Source: Candidatus Fermentibacterota bacterium (lineage in GTDB: Bacteria; Fermentibacterota; Fermentibacteria; Fermentibacterales; JCC-6). From it: a stretch of 56,704 nt of DNA. The notes under the pieces were generated by a model. It searched no databases. It was not told where the DNA came from and worked only from the letters and a program-made list of their open reading frames with translations. The DNA is taken from the NCBI GenBank assembly GCA_030592645.1, contig JAUVIR010000011.1, positions 1 through 56,704 of the forward strand. The letters run 5' to 3'. This document shows, piece by piece, positions 26,478 to 36,400 of this stretch (its first letter is position 1; each line of letters starts with the position of its first letter). The translations under genes and the position numbers were made by a program.

Positions 26478-27473
26478 ATGAAAATACTGCTCTTCTTACT
26501 TCTGGTTCTTGTGACAGTATCGTTTTCGGCTGAGAGGGTTGTGCTGTGGGAGTATTTCACCCAGACCGGTTGACCCGCATGTTCCAGCGGCTGGCCAGCT
26601 GTTAAGACTGCTCTTAACCCCTTTGTCGCCTCCGGGGATCTTGCACCCCTTTACCTGTTTTACAACGGTCCGGGGGCAAATTCGTTCTGTTCCGGAAGAT
26701 TCAGTTTCTATGGCGTGACAGGTACGCCAACAGTGAAAATCGATGGTTCAGCAGCAAGTTACAATCCGTCAACATACGCGTCTGCTATCAACGCTAGGCT
26801 TGCTGTACCTGCGTACATCGATTTTGATATCAACTTCGTGGGTGATGCCTCCGGAGGCATGGCATACTACAGTATCACAGCCGAACAGGAGCCTGCCGAA
26901 ACTTACACCATCAAAGTATGGTCTGCGATCCTTGAGGATCACGAAATGGCTAACTCCAGCTGGGGTGGCTACAATGGGCAGGAGATGATGTGGATTCCGG
27001 TTGCGTATCCACTGGGTTCCCAGGGGAAGGTTCTGAACTTCACCGGGCCATATCCACAGACCATCAGTGTAGCCGGCTCCTATACGCTGAATCCGTCACT
27101 GCACCCATTCAATAACCTGAATGTAGCCACTTTCGTTCAGTACGCTTCGGGAACACGGAAAGTGCTCAATGCAAACTTCATGGACCTTCCGGATTCTGCC
27201 ACGGGTGTATACGGTGATGAGACCGCTTCGGGATCTGTAGCTGTGCTGAACGTTGCTCCAAATCCGAGCAATGGACACCTTTCTATAAACTGCCTGCTTC
27301 CCGCGGAGGAAACAGGAACAATCCAGGTATTCGATATTACCGGACGAGTTGTTGAGAGTTTTCCAGCCGATGAAGCTGCAAGTGCTTTCATCGAGGAAAG
27401 CGGAGTCTACTTTGTGCAGCTTACCACCAGCAGCGGCGAGATCATCAAACGCCGGCTCTCAATAATCCGTTAG
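26478..27473 (+). CDS. Probable selenoprotein: exported Omp28/thioredoxin-like protein with U-x-x-C motif and C-terminal sorting domain
   Basis: GAAAGGAG lies 5-6 bases before the ATG at 26478. Codons 1-18 encode an export signal (KILLFLLLVLVTVSFSA). In-frame UGA at 26571-26573 is codon 32, and the frame stays open to 27473 (331 residues). Read as Sec, the context is EYFTQTGUPACSSGWPAV, a thioredoxin-type U-x-x-C where Omp28-related proteins have C-x-x-C. Downstream sequence stays protein-like, including YGVTGTPTVKIDG (the cis-Pro loop of thioredoxin folds). A small hairpin sits at the expected SECIS distance. Residues about 255-331 are a Por-type C-terminal sorting domain (NVAPNPSNG, FDITGRVV, GVYFVQL). 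It probably acts as an extracytoplasmic thiol oxidoreductase. The alternative, a nonsense mutation of Cys, is possible. Confidence 0.8.
26584..26594 (+). promoter_or_regulatory. Candidate bacterial SECIS hairpin
   Basis: CCAGCGGCTGG, starting 11 bases after the UGA at 26571-26573, folds as a 4-bp stem (CCAG/CTGG) with a CGG loop, or 5 bp with a single G. An apical G about 15 bases after UGA is the expected geometry for SelB recognition in bacteria. The stem is short, so this needs folding and comparative support. Confidence 0.45.
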
Positions 27474-27494
27474 TAACTCTGTTCCAGTATGAAT

Positions 27495-27516
27495 GGGGCG
27501 GTCGACCGACCGCCCC
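27495..27516 (+). terminator. Intrinsic terminator after the selenoprotein gene
   Basis: GGGGCGGTC and GACCGCCCC form a 9-bp stem with a GACC loop, 22 bases after the stop codon, followed by GCTTTAAT. The T-run is weak but the stem is strong. Confidence 0.65.
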
Positions 27517-27521
27517 GCTTT

Positions 27522-27629
27522 AATAGGGACGGAGGGAATTTATTTTGGAAGGTGAAATAATATGATAATACGTACCGTCATATACGCGTATTATTTGCCG
27601 ATTTCAAATAAAATACCTCCGTCCCTATT
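27522..27629. repeat. Long imperfect palindrome with GGGACGGAGG arms
   Basis: The outer arms AATAGGGACGGAGG (27522-27535) and CCTCCGTCCCTATT (27616-27629) are perfect complements. Inside, ATAATACG and CGTATTAT pair as well, giving a long hairpin of about 108 bases. The outer core matches the elements at 15959-15997 and 17073-17136. It lies between the terminator and the peptidase gene. It looks like a REPIN or small non-autonomous element. Confidence 0.75.
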
Positions 27630-27724
27630 TATTTGAGTATAATACTGATACTGAAGTAATTATCGATCCACTTCTATGACGAATGCCGCGCATCACGTTC
27701 GGGATTCATTTTAAGGAGATAAAA

Positions 27725-29074
27725 ATGGAGAACGGAAGAATGCGGATTTCTGATGATATTTACAGCGAAATGAAATCGGCTGCTCTGAAAATAAAGACTG
27801 ACGAACCCTTGAGAAACAGTATCCTGAATATGGGTCTGGATGAGACTGCCCTGAACCATGTTTCGCAGATAAACATGCAGCATACGTTCTCCCATGATCT
27901 GAAGACAGGTAAGATAACCGCGCAGAATAAAAGCGGAAGATGCTGGCTGTTCGCAGGGCTCAATACCATGAGGCATAAGATCATCGAGAATCTGAATCTG
28001 GCTGATTTTGAGCTGTCCCAGAGTTATCAGATGTTCTTCGATAAGGTAGAGAAAGCTAATTACTTCCTCGAGAATATCATTGATACCATTGAGGAGGATA
28101 CAGATTCCAGAGTAGTGATGTGGCTTCTGAGCTCTCCTCTTAATGACGGCGGGCAGTGGGATATGTTCACCAGCATAGTCGAGAAATACGGTGTCGTTCC
28201 CAAATCAGCCATGCCGGAAACCTATCACAGCAGCAACTCGGCTCGGATGAACAGGATTCTTACTCTTAAATTGAGAGAATACGCTTCAATCCTGAGGGAA
28301 ATGCAGTGCAATGGTAGGGGTATCAGCGAGCTTCGATCCGAAAAGAAAAAGATGCTGATAGAGTTCTATAGATTGTGCACGATGTTCCTTGGTATTCCCC
28401 CGGATGAGTTTACCTTTGAGTACACCGATAAAGAGAGGAAGTTTCACAGGGATGCCTGTATAACGCCGATGGAATTCTACAGGAAGTATGTGGATACTGA
28501 TCTGAGCAGTTACGTCAGCATTATCAATTCACCCACAGATGATAAGCCATTCAACCGTACCTACACTGTTAAGTACCTTGGGAATATTGAAGGGGGTAAC
28601 CTGGTTACATATCTCAACGTTGAAATGTCGGTTCTCAAGGATATGGTTCAGAGGCAGCTCAAGGATGGGATTCCAGTCTGGTTCGGGTGCGATGTCGGCA
28701 AATACATTTCCAGGGATCGGGGAATTCTGGATATGGATATCTACGATTACGAGGGTGTCCTCGGAACAGAATTCAGTCTGGATAAAGCCGGGAGGCTGGA
28801 TTACGGTGAAAGCGTTATGACCCATGCAATGGTGTTCACAGGAGTGAACATCAGGGATGACGGTTCACCGGACCGATGGAAAGTAGAGAACAGCTGGAGT
28901 GACAAATATGGTGATAAAGGGTATTTCGTAATGAGCGACAGCTGGTTTGATGAATTTACGTATCAGGCGGTTATCAACATAAAATACCTCTCGGACGAAC
29001 AGAAGGAAGTTCTGAAAACAGAACCCATTGTACTGAATCCCTGGGATCCTATGGGATCACTCGCTTTGCACTGA
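27725..29074 (+). CDS. pepC: Bleomycin hydrolase-type cysteine aminopeptidase (peptidase C1B)
   Basis: The 449-residue protein is a full-length PepC/bleomycin hydrolase, a papain-fold cytoplasmic aminopeptidase that forms a hexameric barrel. The catalytic Cys lies in NKSGRCWLFAGLNTMR (about residue 70), the His in MTHAMVFTGVN (about 372) and the Asn in KVENSWSDKYGDKGYFVMSD (about 393). The ATG at 27725 has AAGGAG 6 bases upstream; an in-frame start at 27683 gives 14 extra residues with no site. Its 3' end is convergent with nifU, with a 10-base gap. Confidence 0.93.
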   Translation: MENGRMRISDDIYSEMKSAALKIKTDEPLRNSILNMGLDETALNHVSQINMQHTFSHDLKTGKITAQNKSGRCWLFAGLNTMRHKIIENLNLADFELSQSYQMFFDKVEKANYFLENIIDTIEEDTDSRVVMWLLSSPLNDGGQWDMFTSIVEKYGVVPKSAMPETYHSSNSARMNRILTLKLREYASILREMQCNGRGISELRSEKKKMLIEFYRLCTMFLGIPPDEFTFEYTDKERKFHRDACITPMEFYRKYVDTDLSSYVSIINSPTDDKPFNRTYTVKYLGNIEGGNLVTYLNVEMSVLKDMVQRQLKDGIPVWFGCDVGKYISRDRGILDMDIYDYEGVLGTEFSLDKAGRLDYGESVMTHAMVFTGVNIRDDGSPDRWKVENSWSDKYGDKGYFVMSDSWFDEFTYQAVINIKYLSDEQKEVLKTEPIVLNPWDPMGSLALH

Positions 29075-29084
29075 CCGGACAGGC

Positions 29085-29705
29085 TCAGGTCTGGACACAT
29101 ACGTTGATCCCGAAATGTTTGTCCAGATAAAATGCAAGACGTTCCTTCGCATCTTCCTCACACTTGCCGCAGGAGGTGCCCACCTTTGTCATCTCCTGAA
29201 GCTGATAGTAATTGCGAGCTCCCTCAAGTACGGCATGTTCGATCTCTTCCTCAGTGATATTGAGACATTCGCATACGATTCTTGATTCTGCATCGTGAAC
29301 CTTTTCGAACATACCGTGTCCGCGATAATAGTTATTGATGGCCTCTGCAAGGGCTTTGTCTCCGAGTACAGAGCAGTGAACCTTGTTGTCCGGAAGGCCG
29401 CCCAGTTCGTTCATAATATCCACGTTGGTGATATTGCGTACATCTTCGAGGGACATTCCCTTTATCATCTCGGACAGGACCGATGTGCTCGCTATGGCGC
29501 TTGCGCATCCGAAGGTCTTCCATCTGCAGTCGGTGATCGTAAGAGTATCGGGGTCTATCTTCAGATAGAAGATCATCTCATCACCGCATTTTATGTTGCC
29601 TGTCTTGCCTTCGGCATCGAACTGGAAATCCTCGTCGTCGAACATGATGTTCCTGGGGTTCATGAAGTGATCTTTGACCTTTTCCGTGTAAAGCCAGGAG
29701 CTCAT
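29085..29705 (-). CDS. nifU: NifU-like Fe-S scaffold with BFD-type [2Fe-2S] domain
   Basis: The 206-residue protein has an IscU-like scaffold domain (residues 1 to about 130) with the three cluster Cys in GNIKCGDE, TFGCASAIA and VHCSVLGDKAL. A bacterioferritin-associated-ferredoxin-like domain follows (about 140-185), with CECLNITEEEIE and GTSCGKC. This is the NifU N-terminal plus central architecture without the C-terminal Nfu domain. It builds [2Fe-2S]/[4Fe-4S] clusters on sulfur from the adjacent desulfurase. Its start overlaps the nifS stop by 4 bases. Confidence 0.92.
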   Translation of the reverse strand: MSSWLYTEKVKDHFMNPRNIMFDDEDFQFDAEGKTGNIKCGDEMIFYLKIDPDTLTITDCRWKTFGCASAIASTSVLSEMIKGMSLEDVRNITNVDIMNELGGLPDNKVHCSVLGDKALAEAINNYYRGHGMFEKVHDAESRIVCECLNITEEEIEHAVLEGARNYYQLQEMTKVGTSCGKCEEDAKERLAFYLDKHFGINVCVQT

Positions 29706-30883
29706 CGTTCACCTCCGTAAACAGTGGACATTCTTCGCAGTTTCTTGACGATCCGGGGAAGAACATCCAGAACGTAATCAACCTCTTCGCGGGTTGTCGA
29801 CCTTCCCATGCTGAATCTGAGAGAGCCATGTGTGAATTCAATTGGAAGGTCCATTTCCAGGAGGACATAGGATGGGTCAAGGGATCCTGACGCGCATGCG
29901 GAACCGGTTGAAACCTCTACCCCCTCGTAGTCAAGGTAAAGAAGAAGTGCTTCCCCTTCAACCCCTTCAAAGGAAACATTAAGTGTAGAGTGAATGCAGT
30001 ATGCAGGATCACTGTTGAAATGGATGTTCTCGATCCGGCTCTCTATTCCTTCTCTTAGTATTCTGTTAAGCCCGGTCAGACGTTCAGATTCCGCTTTCAT
30101 CTCGCTGGCGCGGAGTTCAACCGCCCTTCCAAGACCTACGATGCCGAGTGTGTTCTCGGTACCTGCCCGCCTCCCCATTTCCTGATGGCCGCCCCTGATC
30201 AATGGGCAGAAGGGAGTGCCCTTTTTCACGTACAGAGCTCCAACCCCCTTTGGACCATAGATCTTGTGAGCTGAGATGGTGAGGAAATCAACATCAAGCT
30301 TTTTGACATCCAGGGGTATTTTACCAACCGCCTGTACAGCATCTGTATGGAACATTGCCCCCGAGGCATGCGCTATTTCAAGAGCTCTTTCGACATCCTG
30401 AATTGCGCCTGTTTCGTTGTTCACCATCATAATGGACACAAGCGATGTATTCCCCGATACCGCCTGCTGCAGATCGTCCATTCTAACAAGCCCTCTTTTG
30501 TCCACACCTATGCGCTTAACAGTGGTTCCTCTGTTTTTGAGACATTTCGATGTCTCAAGGATGCAGGGGTGCTCAATAGTTGATATAACAAGGTCGCTCT
30601 CAACCGGTGCATGCAGGCTGCATCGGGCTCCGCTGCAGCTTACCAGTGAAAGCACAGTGTTATTAGCCTCCGAGCCGCTTCCAACGAACATGATCTCTTC
30701 CGGGTCAGCGTTTATAAGCCCGGCAACCTTCTCCCTGGCATCTTCGATAAGAGTTCTGGCCCTTCTTCCATCTTCGTGAAGACTGGAAGGGTTTCCGAAC
30801 ACGTCGATTGATTCGATAATTGCTTTCTTTACCTCAGGATGAAGAGGTGTTGTAGCGTTGTGATCAAGATATATCCTTTGCAT
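29702..30883 (-). CDS. nifS: Cysteine desulfurase (NifS/IscS)
   Basis: The 393-residue PLP enzyme removes sulfur from cysteine for Fe-S assembly. It starts MQRIYLDHNATTPLHPEV, the usual desulfurase N terminus. The PLP lysine is in SAHKIYGPKG (about 202) and the active-site Cys is in STGSACASGSLDPS (about 328), a type I (IscS/NifS) loop. RRAGTENTLGIVGLGRA is also typical. The downstream nifU overlaps it, forming a two-gene minus-strand operon. It is the only Fe-S assembly pair in the window and could supply the radical SAM enzymes BioB and 20640. Confidence 0.95.
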   Translation of the reverse strand: MQRIYLDHNATTPLHPEVKKAIIESIDVFGNPSSLHEDGRRARTLIEDAREKVAGLINADPEEIMFVGSGSEANNTVLSLVSCSGARCSLHAPVESDLVISTIEHPCILETSKCLKNRGTTVKRIGVDKRGLVRMDDLQQAVSGNTSLVSIMMVNNETGAIQDVERALEIAHASGAMFHTDAVQAVGKIPLDVKKLDVDFLTISAHKIYGPKGVGALYVKKGTPFCPLIRGGHQEMGRRAGTENTLGIVGLGRAVELRASEMKAESERLTGLNRILREGIESRIENIHFNSDPAYCIHSTLNVSFEGVEGEALLLYLDYEGVEVSTGSACASGSLDPSYVLLEMDLPIEFTHGSLRFSMGRSTTREEVDYVLDVLPRIVKKLRRMSTVYGGER

Positions 30884-31208
30884 TGCATCTCCCTGAATTA
30901 AAAACCGGATTCCGGCAATATCCTATTTCTATATCTACATTATGTTCCAGCCTGCTCCGAAATGCAACCGTATTTTGAGGGCATTCCGGGATATGGTAAA
31001 TGCCCGGGATTGCGATTTCTTCGAAGGTGAACTGTTCATGACTGATTTCGAAATAGATTCCATTGATGCTGTTAATCCGAATACAAGTGCAAATACTTTT
31101 GCCTGCCGTGCCCACCCCAAATTTCACAGAGTATCCGGGGAGCCATAAAGACCGAATTCTAGATCAAGCTGACTGCATAAGTTTGGGGGCACTGATAAGT
31201 GTCCCCTT
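30884..31208. other. Stretch without a confident gene
   Basis: About 325 bases lie between nifS and a decayed glycosyltransferase. Short reading frames exist on both strands, such as a 68-codon frame at 30942-31148 (+) and a 61-codon frame at 30935-31120 (-). None has a ribosome binding site or a recognisable domain. The multi-frame openness hints at a former gene, but I cannot assign one. Confidence 0.4.
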
Positions 31209-31210
31209 TT
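31185..31210 (+). terminator. Hairpin followed by T-run
   Basis: GGGGGCACT (31185-31193) and AGTGTCCCC (31198-31206) form a 9-bp stem with one G.T pair and a GATA loop, followed by TTTT. In form it is a plus-strand intrinsic terminator, although no plus-strand gene ends here. It may instead be a REP-like palindrome. Confidence 0.5.
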
Positions 31211-31391
31211 ACTTTACGTAACTTTTCTGAAGAACTTCTTCGATTATTTCAACAGCTTTGCTGACTCCGTCCTCCTGTTCCATCCTGCTGCCTATTTCTG
31301 CGAATTGTTTTTGAACAGGGGATCTTCCTTAAGCTTTTGCATTGCATCAGTTATCCCCCTCGCTTCCCCATGATTGAATTCCAAATCTCAT
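31209..31391 (-). pseudogene. Remnant of a UGT/MGT-type glycosyltransferase
   Basis: On the minus strand an ATG at 31391 with a GGAGGAG site begins MRFGIQSWGSEGD, the typical N terminus of GT1 glycosyltransferases. The next bases, in shifted frames, read ITDAMQKLKEDPLF and then AEIGSRMEQEDGVSKAVEII up to the stop at 31211-31209, the typical C terminus. About 300 or more central codons are missing and the frame is broken. This is an internally deleted, dead gene. No intact relative is nearby. Confidence 0.65.
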
Positions 31392-31570
31392 CCAGCTCCT
31401 CCGATTGTTTTCGTAAGCAGGCATAATAATCCCCGAATATTCACATCGCAAATTCAGAAGCAGCAAGAACATCAGCTTGATCACATTGAGAAATGAGTGC
31501 GAATTTTTGACAATATTTCAGATGGGCATATACTTACAGAGTATCCATTTCCCGAAAGGCGGCCTCCATA

Positions 31571-32719
31571 ATGAAATGCTTCACTTGTTCGTTCGTGATT
31601 GCGTTCTTCTTTGTTTCTTCAGCATCTGCACAGGATGATTCGGTCACACTGGGAGAGCTAGCTTCAGAACTCTTTGAATCCTACGAGAGCCAGCCGGGAA
31701 TTCTTGTTCAGGACGCGGCATTGTGCTATCAGGATGGTGATTATGAGAAAGCAGCAGAGTACTATATTCTGGCCCTTGAGGCGGATCTGGATGATAATCC
31801 AATAACCCTCTTTAACCTTGCCTGTTGTTACGGGCTGCTCGATGAGCCGGAACTTGCCGGGAAGGCCCTGCTGCAGTCCGCCCTGGCGGGATTCGACAGA
31901 CCTGAGCTTATAGAGACCGACACCGATTTTTCATCTGTAATCGATAGCGAAGTGTTCAATGATTATGTGCTCGAAGCCATGGCTGTCATGGAAGAAACCA
32001 GAGAGCGCAGGAGTATTGAAGTGCTTGGCGACAGGCTTTTCCTGCAATATCCTTCAATGCAGACTGCAAGAATCCACGTTCCTGATAATTACGGTCCGCA
32101 GGAGCGGTATGACCTCGTCCTTGCGCTTCACGGTTACGGCGGAGATGTCGCCGAGTTTTCCTCCAGATGGACTGCATTTGATGAAGGAAACTTCATCTTT
32201 GTTTCTCTCCAGGCGCCCTACGCCTTTGAGCAGAACGGCAGGACCGTATTCAGCTGGACAGTCCACGGTTCCAGTGAGTGGGAGAGGGGGGATATGCCCC
32301 CGGAACAGAAGCGGGAGATGTTCGGTAATTCCCTTGAATTATCTTCGGATATGATCCTTGCATGTCTGGATGACATTAAAAGCCGATACAGAATTGACAG
32401 TATTTACCTGCTCGGATTCAGTCAGGGCGGCATAATGGCATACTGGACCGGTTTCGAGAATCCATCGATCTTTGCGGGTATTGCCACCTACAGCGGAGTG
32501 ATAGACGAAGAACTCTTTCCCGAAGGGATAATCGAATCAGCTGCTGCCCTTCCGATATTCATCGGCAGGGGCATGCAGGAAGATGACAGGGCGATTAATG
32601 CGAAAGATCTCCTAACCGATGCCGGGTACGATGTTACATTCTTCGAGTACGATGGCGGGCATTTCTTTCCGGATGAGGGTCTGCGCGCTGTTGAGGATTG
32701 GATACGGGAAATTCAATGA
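31571..32719 (+). CDS. Secreted esterase/phospholipase-like hydrolase with N-terminal TPR
   Basis: The 382-residue protein has a signal peptide (SFVIAFFFVSSASA). TPR-like repeats follow at about residues 40-125 (ALCYQDGDYEKAAEYYILAL). An alpha/beta hydrolase of the carboxylesterase/phospholipase family occupies about 165-380: LVLALHGYGGD, nucleophile Ser in GFSQGGIMA (about 278), acid Asp near RGMQEDD and His in DGGHFFPDEG. It overlaps the next gene by 4 bases (ATGA). Substrate unknown. Confidence 0.85.
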   Translation: MKCFTCSFVIAFFFVSSASAQDDSVTLGELASELFESYESQPGILVQDAALCYQDGDYEKAAEYYILALEADLDDNPITLFNLACCYGLLDEPELAGKALLQSALAGFDRPELIETDTDFSSVIDSEVFNDYVLEAMAVMEETRERRSIEVLGDRLFLQYPSMQTARIHVPDNYGPQERYDLVLALHGYGGDVAEFSSRWTAFDEGNFIFVSLQAPYAFEQNGRTVFSWTVHGSSEWERGDMPPEQKREMFGNSLELSSDMILACLDDIKSRYRIDSIYLLGFSQGGIMAYWTGFENPSIFAGIATYSGVIDEELFPEGIIESAAALPIFIGRGMQEDDRAINAKDLLTDAGYDVTFFEYDGGHFFPDEGLRAVEDWIREIQ

Positions 32720-33411
32720 GCGGCTTTATTGAGGCATGGCAGCAGAAACTGTTCGGCAGCCTCAGAGCATTCTGCGGCAGCGATATGGCGGACAGGATAA
32801 TGAAGGGATACGAAAGCATAACCAGTGAAACTGAAACTGAGGAAACAATCAGATGGACTGCTGAAACTATCCGAAAAATAGAGGATGAGTGTTCTCCGGA
32901 AATGCTGCACGGCATTATGACAGCATGTTCCTGTCCATTCCCCAGAACCAAACTGCAGAAACTTCGAAGGATATATCTTGAAACTGGAGATGTTGAAACG
33001 GTGATCAAAGCGCTTCAGCAGCAGCTGGAGGATTCACTGAGAAAAGGGATGCTCCTGGAAGATGCCATAGTCGACCGGATTGTAGAATTGGGATGGGGGG
33101 TTGCCGGGAAGCTGGATGGCAACCGAATAGTAATTACCAAGATACCCAAGAGCGGCAATCTCCGGGAGTACATGAACGAAAGAGACCCTCAGAAGAAACG
33201 GGAACTTTACTGTCACTGCCCGAGGGTAAGACAGGCGGTACAGCTGGATATAGAACTGCCCTCAGCCTATTGCCTCTGCGGGGCAGGATACTACCTCCAG
33301 ATATGGGAGACAATCCTTGAGAGAAAAGTCAGAGTAGAGGTTATGAGATCCGTCTGTTCAGGTGCTGAGCTGTGCTCATTTGCTGTCCATCTTCCCGAGG
33401 AGTGCATATAA
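32716..33411 (+). CDS. DUF6144-like Cys-rich protein
   Basis: The 231-residue protein starts at ATG 32716, overlapping the esterase stop. The first 120 residues are helical. The C-terminal half has YCHCPRVRQ, YCLCGAGYYLQIWE and ending motifs VCSGAELCSFAVHLP. This pattern recalls the DUF6144 and 4-vinyl-reductase-like/aminothiazoline-hydrolase-like families, which share a G-x-x-x-C-x-F-x-I-H-L-P terminus. Its Cys residues may bind a metal or ligand. Naming rests on recalled pattern only. Confidence 0.65.
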   Translation: MSGFIEAWQQKLFGSLRAFCGSDMADRIMKGYESITSETETEETIRWTAETIRKIEDECSPEMLHGIMTACSCPFPRTKLQKLRRIYLETGDVETVIKALQQQLEDSLRKGMLLEDAIVDRIVELGWGVAGKLDGNRIVITKIPKSGNLREYMNERDPQKKRELYCHCPRVRQAVQLDIELPSAYCLCGAGYYLQIWETILERKVRVEVMRSVCSGAELCSFAVHLPEECI

Positions 33412-33465
33412 ACGAATCCACCGAAGAATGGTCTCATCCCGTCCAGGAATTATGAATGGTTGAAT

Positions 33466-36400
33466 ATGGATAGGAACCTTGCCGAAATCATCCGTGAAGA
33501 CATCGACAGACTCTGCCGAATTTCCGTTGTAAAACCTTCGCCGACAGAGAGGCTGCTGGAGGGTGAACGGCGGAACGTTGCTATACTCTTTCTTGATATA
33601 AAGGGATTCTCATCACTATCGGAAACACTGGATCACGAAACCGTTCATCTGATCATCGATGGCGTTATGGGTGCACTTGCCAGGGTTGTTGAACTTCACG
33701 GCGGATATGTAGATAAGTTTGAAGGTGATCTGATAATGGCCCTGTTCGGAGCCCGTAATTCAGCTGAATACGACTCAATCAGAGCCGTAACCTGCGGTCT
33801 GCGAATGCTGGAGACACTTCAGGAGGCTAATGGAGTACTCTCAGAAACAGGGATTAACCTTGAAGCAAGGGTTGGGATCAGTGCAGGCAATGTAACGGTA
33901 GCTCCAGATCCATCCGGGCATTTGACTGCAACAGGTGATGAAGTCAATCTCGCTAGAAGGATGGAGTCAGCGGCGGAACCGGGCACAGTTCTTGCCACAT
34001 CCGGTGTGCAAAGGGACTGCAGCAGGCATTTTAACTGGGGATCGGAAGGAGCAATCAAAGTAAAGGGTTTCGGCAGGCTCATAGAAACGTTCAGACCTCT
34101 CGATACAAGAGTTGATCCGGGAGATGAATTCCATTGGGGATCGGAAGGAGCAATAGGTTTTGTAGGTAGAGGCAGGGAGGTCAAAGATCTGGAGATCTTC
34201 TTCCGCGAGTACCTGGAAAGGTACCATGAAAGTAATGCGGATTATCAGGTGAAGCATTCAATGATTACACTTGAAGGAAGTGCAGGAATAGGGAAGTCCA
34301 GACTTATTCGTGAATTTCTGTCTGGATTTCAACAGGCAGGCGGAGTCAGAATACTTGAGGGCTCTACCGCTTCCTTTGCGCAACCTCCCTATAGAGTGTG
34401 GACCAGTATTCTCCAGAAGCTGTTAGGTTTCGGTCGCTCGATGGACATAACTGATAGTAAGTTGGAAAACACATTACGCGAGGTACTGCAGACCGACGAT
34501 CTATCCGATAGGCTTCAGCGGGGGATACCATTTATAGCAATGCTGCTTCCGAACTGTTTCGATGCCAATCGTCTCCGGAAGATCAATGATACTGCTCTGC
34601 ATAGCGAAACTGTGAGTGCTATTGGAAGCCTGCTTGATGCTCTGGCGCATATGAGCCCGCTGATCCTTCTGATGGAGGATATTCACAACATCGACGAAGT
34701 GTCACTTAGTACACTTGAATCAATAATTTCTGGAGTTCACTGCGGGAAACCCATCATGGTGGTCTTTGTGCGTCGCCGGGAACCCCCCTCATTTTACACA
34801 GATATTTCTTCAATTAGTGACGCAGCCTGTGTCTTCCATAACATCCTTCTGGAGGAAATGCCTGACAAGGATCTCACACGGATGATCGAGGAAAGACTTG
34901 AAGACGTTACGCCCATGGTCAGCCACTTGCTTCTTGACCGTTCCCGTGGAAACCCTTACTTCCTGGAAGAAATGATAAATTACCTGATTGAATCGGGTGC
35001 CATTTCAAAGAGAGAGGGAATGTTCGACTTCTGTACGGATACCGGGAACATTCATGTTCCTCCTTCTCTGGACGGTCTGCTGCAGTCAAGAATAGACCGG
35101 CTTCCACTTAATCTTAAGATTGCACTTCAGTGCGCATCCGTTCTTGGACACGAAATCTCTCTGGATATCTATGCGTCAATGGTAAAGTGTCTGCATGTAG
35201 ATATTGATCCTGAAGTCAATCTGATCGAGCTTGAGCAGCGGGGCTTTATGAAGCGTTCTCAGGATCAGGATAGCACAGTATACCGCTTCGGAAGCCTTCT
35301 TATGAAGGATGCCGTATATGCACTGCTTCTTCATTACAACAGACAATTGCTTCACAGCATAGCTGCCCGTGTGATTATTGATGATCCTTTCTTCTCCCCC
35401 GAAGAGAGAGCGCCTGCACTGGCCATACACCTGTACATGAGTGGTGAAACCGCTAAGGCAGTAAAATGGGGAATGAAGGCTTTGCTCTCATCTGCCCGCG
35501 CTTCAGAAAACAATGAAGTACTTGAATGGACATCGCGTCTTCTAAAATGGATCGAGATGAAGGAAGAATCTACTTTAAACAGTGATGAAGTAGTGAATAT
35601 TCTTCAGCATCGACAATCTGCACTACTGCACCTTGGAAGGATAGAGGAGGCAGGCTCCATCCTGGACAGGATAAACAGCATTGCAGGAGCGGATGTGGAT
35701 GATCGAATCCGTATAAGTGCATTGAATTCTTCGGTCAGATTTTACATCGTTCGTAACAAGGTTGAAGAAGCGGCTGCGCTTCTCAAGCGTGCCGGGAACT
35801 TGAACAAGGGAAGGTATCCGCAGGAGCAAGCTGCAACAGTTTACCTGCAGGGTATTCTGAAGCGAAATGAAGGATTGGATTCACAGGCGGAAAAGCTGTA
35901 CAGGAGGGCGCTTACAATCGCGGAATCCGTCGGCGATAAGAGCCTTCTCGGGCATATTCTGGGAAGTCTCGGAATCGTCACAAGGGTACTTGGGTCCGAT
36001 GAGGATGCAATGGAACTCTATCAGTCCTCTCTCTCGATTCATAGAGAAATAGGGAACAGGGCGGATGAGATCACCGTGCTTTACAATATCGCGAATATTT
36101 ACTGTGACAGAGGTGAGTTGGAAGAGGGCGAGAAAAACTATATCCAGGTTATCCAAAATGCTGAAGAGACCGGAAGCATGAGGATACTGGGCAATGCGCT
36201 TGGCGCTCTGGGTACGGTCTATAGCGAGATGGGGGATCCGGGTAAGGGGTTAGAATATCTATCGAAGGCTGAGAAGATATTCAGGCGTATAGGGGATTTC
36301 CATGAGGTTGCCTGGCATATCACCAATAAAGTGGAGATTCATATCGAATCAGAAGATTGGGATAAGGCCTGGTCTAACCTGGCAGAATCAATGGAGTTAT

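Noticed and set aside
16007-27629. Possible CRISPR array from the repeated GGGACGGAGG units
   Set aside because: Units are palindromic, few and far apart, with no regular spacers and no cas genes.
30942-31148. 68-codon frame between nifS and the glycosyltransferase remnant
   Set aside because: No ribosome site, no family, and competing frames on the other strand; kept only as an unassigned stretch.
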